A DNA stretch of 5,895 bases, from assembly GCA_011372105.1 (NCBI GenBank), contig DRTT01000138.1, positions 1 through 5,895 on the forward strand, given 5' to 3'. The notes under the pieces were generated by a model. That model was not told the origin of the DNA. It ran no database searches and saw only the letters and a program-made list of their open reading frames with translations. Position 1 is the first letter of the stretch, and each line of letters opens with the position of its first letter. Source of the DNA: Candidatus Aerophobota bacterium. GTDB taxonomy: Bacteria > Aerophobota > Aerophobia > Aerophobales > B3-G15. This document shows, one piece after another, positions 1 through 3,008 of this stretch. Made by a program: the position numbers and the translations under genes.

Positions 1-510
1 AACATAGGAAGAACCCCCTTAAGAGAGCTTTTAATTCGCCTTGATGCCGAAGGACTTGTTAAAATAGTTCCCTACAGCGGAGTTTACATAAGCTCTGTTG
101 AATTCAAAGATCTTATTGATGTAATGGAGGTGCGAAGGCCACTTGTAAAAATAGCCGGAAAATTGGCAGCAGAAAGAGCGACGGAAGAAGAGATAGAGAG
201 AATGAAAAACTTTATTAAGAAATTTAAAGAGGATCTGAATGAAAAGGAGATAATAAAGCTGGACTCCCAATTCCATGACCTTATGAATATGGCAACTCAC
301 AATGAGGTACTTTATCAAATGTTGCAAGCCTTAAGAGATAGAGTCCTGAGATTATGGATTCTGCCAAAAGATAAATCCTTCGTATACACATTTAAAGAGG
401 ATTTCCAAAAACTTATCACTGCTATTGAAAAAAGGGACAAGGACCTTGCCTCTGATATTTTAGCTTCACACACAGAGTCCTTTATAGAAAAAATAAAATC
501 CCAATTATAA
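1..510 (+). CDS. GntR-family transcriptional regulator, FadR/FCD subfamily (5' partial)
   Basis: DNA-binding regulator, probably ligand-controlled. The frame is open from base 1, so the true start and most of the winged helix lie upstream; 169 residues plus the TAA stop are visible. Fragment residues 1-33 match the end of a GntR helix-turn-helix: a recognition helix with GRTPLRELLIRLDAEGLV, then a wing with VPYSGVYI. The rest is an all-helical FCD ligand domain, with the usual D-x3-H metal motif (Asp88, His92, in LDSQFHDL) and a late His157. The histidine normally found in the 'EHRAIL' helix appears to be Phe135 (DFQKLI), so one metal ligand may be missing. FCD relatives such as GlcC and LldR respond to glycolate or lactate, which makes a 2-hydroxy or 2-oxo acid a reasonable ligand given the neighbours; that is inference. 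The gene runs in the same direction as the metabolic genes, 223 bases before the next start. An ATG at 124 is internal to the domain and is not the start. Confidence 0.9.
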   Translation, partial: NIGRTPLRELLIRLDAEGLVKIVPYSGVYISSVEFKDLIDVMEVRRPLVKIAGKLAAERATEEEIERMKNFIKKFKEDLNEKEIIKLDSQFHDLMNMATHNEVLYQMLQALRDRVLRLWILPKDKSFVYTFKEDFQKLITAIEKRDKDLASDILASHTESFIEKIKSQL

Positions 511-584
511 ACAAAAAATATAAAAAACAATTTCCTGGCTTATTTATAGCTTTGACTCTATCCTTTTTTGCTTGAAATTTCTAT

Positions 585-612
585 TTGACATATTTTTTAT
601 ATTGCGTATATT
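585..612 (+). promoter_or_regulatory. Predicted sigma70-type promoter for the dehydrogenase
   Basis: A perfect -35 box TTGACA (585-590) is followed after 16 bases by TATATT (607-612), which matches the -10 consensus at five of six positions. Transcription would start near 619-620. It lies 74 bases after the regulator stop and gives the metabolic genes their own start point. The first eight bases, TTGACATA, recur at 1749-1756 in front of the aminotransferase. Confidence 0.65.
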
Positions 613-624
613 AAAAATACAAAA
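602..624. promoter_or_regulatory. Imperfect inverted repeat overlapping the -10 box (possible operator)
   Basis: The arms TTGCGTAT (602-609) and ATACAAAA (617-624) are complementary at six of eight positions around a 7-base centre. The repeat covers the predicted -10 box and start point, where a repressor would act. FadR-type GntR proteins bind short inverted repeats, but the surrounding AT-richness makes chance symmetry easy. Confidence 0.25.
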
Positions 625-630
625 GAGATA

Positions 631-649
631 TTTTTGATATATTCAAAAA
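631..649. promoter_or_regulatory. Inverted repeat just downstream of the predicted transcription start
   Basis: The sequence TTTTTGATATATTCAAAAA has perfect 7-base arms (TTTTTGA / TCAAAAA) around TATAT. It sits roughly 12-30 bases after the predicted start, a common place for a repressor operator. As RNA it would be a weak, A/U-rich hairpin, so a DNA-level role is more likely than termination. Binding by the neighbouring GntR protein is a guess. Confidence 0.35.
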
Positions 650-722
650 ATGAAAATAGCAACCCTAAAAACAATAAAATCCTCTGTCATGCTTTACAAT
701 AACAAAAGATGAAAAACTATCC

Positions 723-728
723 AGGAGA
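723..728 (+). promoter_or_regulatory. Ribosome binding site of the dehydrogenase
   Basis: AGGAGA lies five bases before the ATG at 734, which supports that start. The protein begins with the family's usual first beta strand straight after it. Confidence 0.8.
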
Positions 729-733
729 ATGCA

Positions 734-1717
734 ATGAAACCAAAGGTTTTTGTAACAAGAAAAATACCCAGAGAAGGAATTGATATTCTGGAGAAAACCT
801 GCGAGGTAAAAGTTAATCCCTATGATAGAGTTCTCACAAAAGATGAATTAATGAAAGAGATAAAAAAAATAGACGGCCTTTTGTGTCTGCTCACAGATAC
901 AATTGATAAAGAGGTATTGGATGAGGCCTCAGACCTTAAAATAATCAGCAACTACGCTGTGGGATATAACAATATTGATGTAGAAGAAGCGACTAAAAGA
1001 AAAATTATGGTGACAAATACCCCGGGTGTTTTAACCGATACCACAGCTGACCTTACCTGGGCTCTTTTAATGGGGATAGCAAGGAGAATTGTGGAAGCAG
1101 ATAAATTTACAAGAGAGGGAAAATTTAAAGGATGGGATCCTATGCTTTTTTTGGGCTCTGATGTTCATCATGCAACACTTGGTATCATTGGCTTTGGAAG
1201 AATCGGGAAAACTGTGGCAAAAAGAGCAAAAGGATTTGAAATGAAGATTCTTTATAATGATGTTCAGAAAGCTCCAAAAGAGGTTGAAAAGGAATTAGGA
1301 GCAGAGTTTGTCTCCTTAGAAAAACTTCTTTCAACTTCTGACTTTGTCAGCATTCACACCCCACTTTCTCCTGAAACACATCATTTAATTGGAGAAAAAG
1401 AGCTGAGAATGATGAAAAAAACCTCTTTTTTAATTAATGTTGCCCGTGGCCCCATAGTAGATGAGAAAGCACTTGTTCGTGCTCTGAAAGAAAACTGGAT
1501 CGCAGGAGCTGCCTTGGATGTGTACGAGAATGAACCGTATTTAACATCGGGATTGTCTGAGCTTCCTAATGTAATAGTCGTTCCTCATATTGGAAGTGCT
1601 TCTATTGCAACTCGGACAAAGATGGCCACCATGGCAGCTACCAATTTGGTAGCTGGTTTGAATGGAAAGGTTCCTCCTAACCTGGTAAATAAAGAAGTTC
1701 TGGCTTATTTACAGTGA
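734..1717 (+). CDS. gyaR: D-2-hydroxyacid dehydrogenase, glyoxylate/hydroxypyruvate reductase type
   Basis: Cytosolic NAD(P)H-dependent reductase of 2-oxo acids, most likely glyoxylate to glycolate and/or hydroxypyruvate to D-glycerate. The 327-residue length is normal. The substrate domain carries NYAVGYNNIDVEEATKR (73-89) and TNTPGVLTDTTAD (94-106). The Rossmann domain has the dinucleotide loop GFGRIG (153-158). The catalytic set is complete: Arg238 (NVARG), Glu267 (ENEP) and His285 (PHIGSA). Asp176, at the end of the second strand of the nucleotide fold (ILYND), suggests NADH rather than NADPH. The start (MKPKVFVTR) and end (PPNLVNKEV) resemble GyaR of Thermococcales from memory. 3-Phosphoglycerate dehydrogenase (SerA) is less likely because no ACT or regulatory domain follows. 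The aminotransferase and SHMT downstream favour a serine-hydroxypyruvate-glycerate or glyoxylate-glycine role. Exact substrate is inferred. Confidence 0.88.
   Translation: MKPKVFVTRKIPREGIDILEKTCEVKVNPYDRVLTKDELMKEIKKIDGLLCLLTDTIDKEVLDEASDLKIISNYAVGYNNIDVEEATKRKIMVTNTPGVLTDTTADLTWALLMGIARRIVEADKFTREGKFKGWDPMLFLGSDVHHATLGIIGFGRIGKTVAKRAKGFEMKILYNDVQKAPKEVEKELGAEFVSLEKLLSTSDFVSIHTPLSPETHHLIGEKELRMMKKTSFLINVARGPIVDEKALVRALKENWIAGAALDVYENEPYLTSGLSELPNVIVVPHIGSASIATRTKMATMAATNLVAGLNGKVPPNLVNKEVLAYLQ
1635..1655. repeat. Perfect 10-bp inverted repeat inside the dehydrogenase 3' end
   Basis: CAGCTACCAA (1635-1644), one T, then TTGGTAGCTG (1646-1655) are exact reverse complements. The repeat lies in the codons for the last helix of the dehydrogenase, about 165 bases before the aminotransferase start and 94 bases before its predicted -35 box. 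No T-run follows, so it is not a terminator. It may be an upstream operator, an RNA hairpin or coding coincidence. Confidence 0.4.
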
Positions 1718-1748
1718 AAGAAAGTTTGGAGAAAAAAGGAAAAAATTC

Positions 1749-1777
1749 TTGACATAATCTTTTACATATGATACAAG
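1749..1777 (+). promoter_or_regulatory. Probable promoter for the aminotransferase and SHMT-GcvT genes
   Basis: A perfect -35 TTGACA (1749-1754) is followed after 17 bases by TACAAG (1772-1777), four of six matches to the -10 consensus, preceded by a TGA extended -10 (1769-1771). TATGAT at 1767-1772 looks better as a -10 box but sits only 12 bases from the -35 box. The gap after the dehydrogenase shows no terminator, so read-through from the upstream promoter is also likely. Confidence 0.45.
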
Positions 1778-1805
1778 TGCAAAAAATATAAAAAATATAT
1801 TAAAC

Positions 1806-1813
1806 AAAGGAGA
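1806..1813 (+). promoter_or_regulatory. Ribosome binding site of the aminotransferase
   Basis: AAAGGAGA ends five bases before the ATG at 1819 and is a strong Shine-Dalgarno match, supporting that start. Confidence 0.8.
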
Positions 1814-1818
1814 AAAGT

Positions 1819-3006
1819 ATGCAAAAAGCAGAAAGAATGCAAAGGTTAGGAACAGAAACTGCTTTTGAAGTTTTAGCCAAGGTGAATGAACTTAAAAGAG
1901 AAGGCAAAAATATAATAAGTTTCTGCATAGGAGAGCCTGACTTTGACACTCCACAAAATATAAAAAATGCAGCAATAAACGCACTTAAAGAAGGATATAC
2001 TCACTATTCACCCTCACAGGGTATTCTCCCCTTAAGAGAATCAATTGCCCGCTATATTTCCAGAACAAGAGGTATAGATGTAGACCCTGACGAGGTGGTG
2101 GTAACCCCTGGAGCAAAGCCAATAATAGCCTACAGTCTTCTTGCCTGTGTTGACGAAGGAGATGAGGTAATATATCCCAATCCGGGGTTTCCCATTTACG
2201 AATCATTTATAAATTTTGTAGGAGCAAAACCTGTCCCTCTTCCCCTCCTGGAAGAAAAAGAATTTAGTTTTGACCCCGAGCAGCTTGAAGCAAAAATAAC
2301 AGATAAAACAAAAATGATCATTATAAATTCTCCACACAATCCCACGGGAGGTACCCTAACTCAAAAAGATTTAGAATTTATTGCCAGAATTGCAAGAGAA
2401 AAAGACATCTGGGTTATGTCAGATGAGGTTTACTGCCGGATTATCTATGATGGAGAGTTTAAGAGTATAGCTTCCATTCCTGGAATGAAAGAGAGAACAA
2501 TTCTGATTGATGGTTTTTCAAAAACCTATGCTATGACCGGCTGGAGACTCGGGTTCGGAGTGATGAAAAAAGACCTGGCACAGGATATTACCAGAATCCA
2601 GACAAATGTTAACTCCTGTACAACTACTTTCATTCAACATGCAGGAATTGAAGCTTTAGAAGGACCCCAAGATGATTCTTTTGCCATGGTGAAGGAATTT
2701 AGAAAAAGAAGAGACCTTATCTGGGAGGGTTTAAATAAAATTAAAGGAATAAAATGTCTTAAACCAAAAGGAGCTTTTTACATATATCCCAACGTGACAG
2801 AGGTTTGTCATAATCTCGGCCTCAAAGACTCAAGAGAGTTGCAGGAATATCTTCTCTACGAGGCAAATGTAGCAGTCCTTGGTAGAACTTGCTTCGGGAG
2901 TAAAAATGAAGGAGAAAAAGAGGAGTATATAAGACTTTCCTATGCAACCTCCAAAGAAGACATACTGGAGGGACTGAAAAGAATAAAAAAAGCGGTAGAG
3001 AGATAA
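1819..3006 (+). CDS. Class I/II PLP-dependent aminotransferase (aspartate aminotransferase-like fold)
   Basis: Cytosolic pyridoxal-phosphate enzyme that moves an amino group between an amino acid and a 2-oxo acid. At 395 residues it has the length of the bacterial and archaeal AspC-like (subgroup I-gamma) group. Visible motifs in order: IGEPDFDTP (37-45), YTHYSPSQG (60-68) with Tyr63, SPHNPTGG (171-178) with the PLP-contacting Asn174, SDEVY (201-205) with Asp202 that pairs with the pyridine nitrogen, DGFSKTYAMTGWRLGF (231-246) with the Schiff-base Lys235 and phosphate-binding Arg243, and YIRLSYA (370-376) with Arg372 for the substrate alpha-carboxylate. Fold and chemistry are certain; the substrate is not. 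Aspartate, alanine, or serine/glyoxylate as amino donor or acceptor are all possible in this family. Its place between a hydroxypyruvate/glyoxylate reductase and SHMT suggests serine-hydroxypyruvate or glyoxylate-glycine exchange. It is tightly linked to the next gene by a 2-base gap. Confidence 0.9.
   Translation: MQKAERMQRLGTETAFEVLAKVNELKREGKNIISFCIGEPDFDTPQNIKNAAINALKEGYTHYSPSQGILPLRESIARYISRTRGIDVDPDEVVVTPGAKPIIAYSLLACVDEGDEVIYPNPGFPIYESFINFVGAKPVPLPLLEEKEFSFDPEQLEAKITDKTKMIIINSPHNPTGGTLTQKDLEFIARIAREKDIWVMSDEVYCRIIYDGEFKSIASIPGMKERTILIDGFSKTYAMTGWRLGFGVMKKDLAQDITRIQTNVNSCTTTFIQHAGIEALEGPQDDSFAMVKEFRKRRDLIWEGLNKIKGIKCLKPKGAFYIYPNVTEVCHNLGLKDSRELQEYLLYEANVAVLGRTCFGSKNEGEKEEYIRLSYATSKEDILEGLKRIKKAVER
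2998..3003 (+). promoter_or_regulatory. Weak Shine-Dalgarno and translational coupling site for SHMT-GcvT
   Basis: GAGAGA, inside the last codons of the aminotransferase, ends five bases before the ATG at 3009, and the aminotransferase stop (TAA, 3004-3006) is only two bases before that ATG. The poor ribosome site and close spacing suggest that ribosomes finishing the aminotransferase start the next protein. The next in-frame Met is residue 72, inside the SHMT active-site region, so 3009 is the sensible start. Confidence 0.6.
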
Positions 3007-3008
3007 AA

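Larger units (their letters stand above)
511..733 (+). other. AT-rich intergenic leader between regulator and dehydrogenase
   Basis: This non-coding stretch has no credible ORF and no clear rho-independent terminator for the regulator. It holds a promoter at 585-612, an 8-base palindrome GAAATTTC at 574-581, an imperfect inverted repeat at 602-624, a clean inverted repeat at 631-649 and the ribosome binding site of the next gene at 723-728. The distance from the predicted transcription start to the ATG is about 115 bases, long enough for leader control, but I see no recognisable riboswitch. Confidence 0.7.

Noticed and set aside
511..733. Riboswitch (for example glycine or THF) in the dehydrogenase leader
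   Set aside because: The leader is mostly A/T with no GC-rich paired helices or recognisable conserved core; only short A/T inverted repeats are visible.
1718..1748. Rho-independent terminator after the dehydrogenase
   Set aside because: The stretch is purine-rich with no stem-loop and no T-run; the palindrome at 1635-1655 is inside the gene and not followed by T residues.
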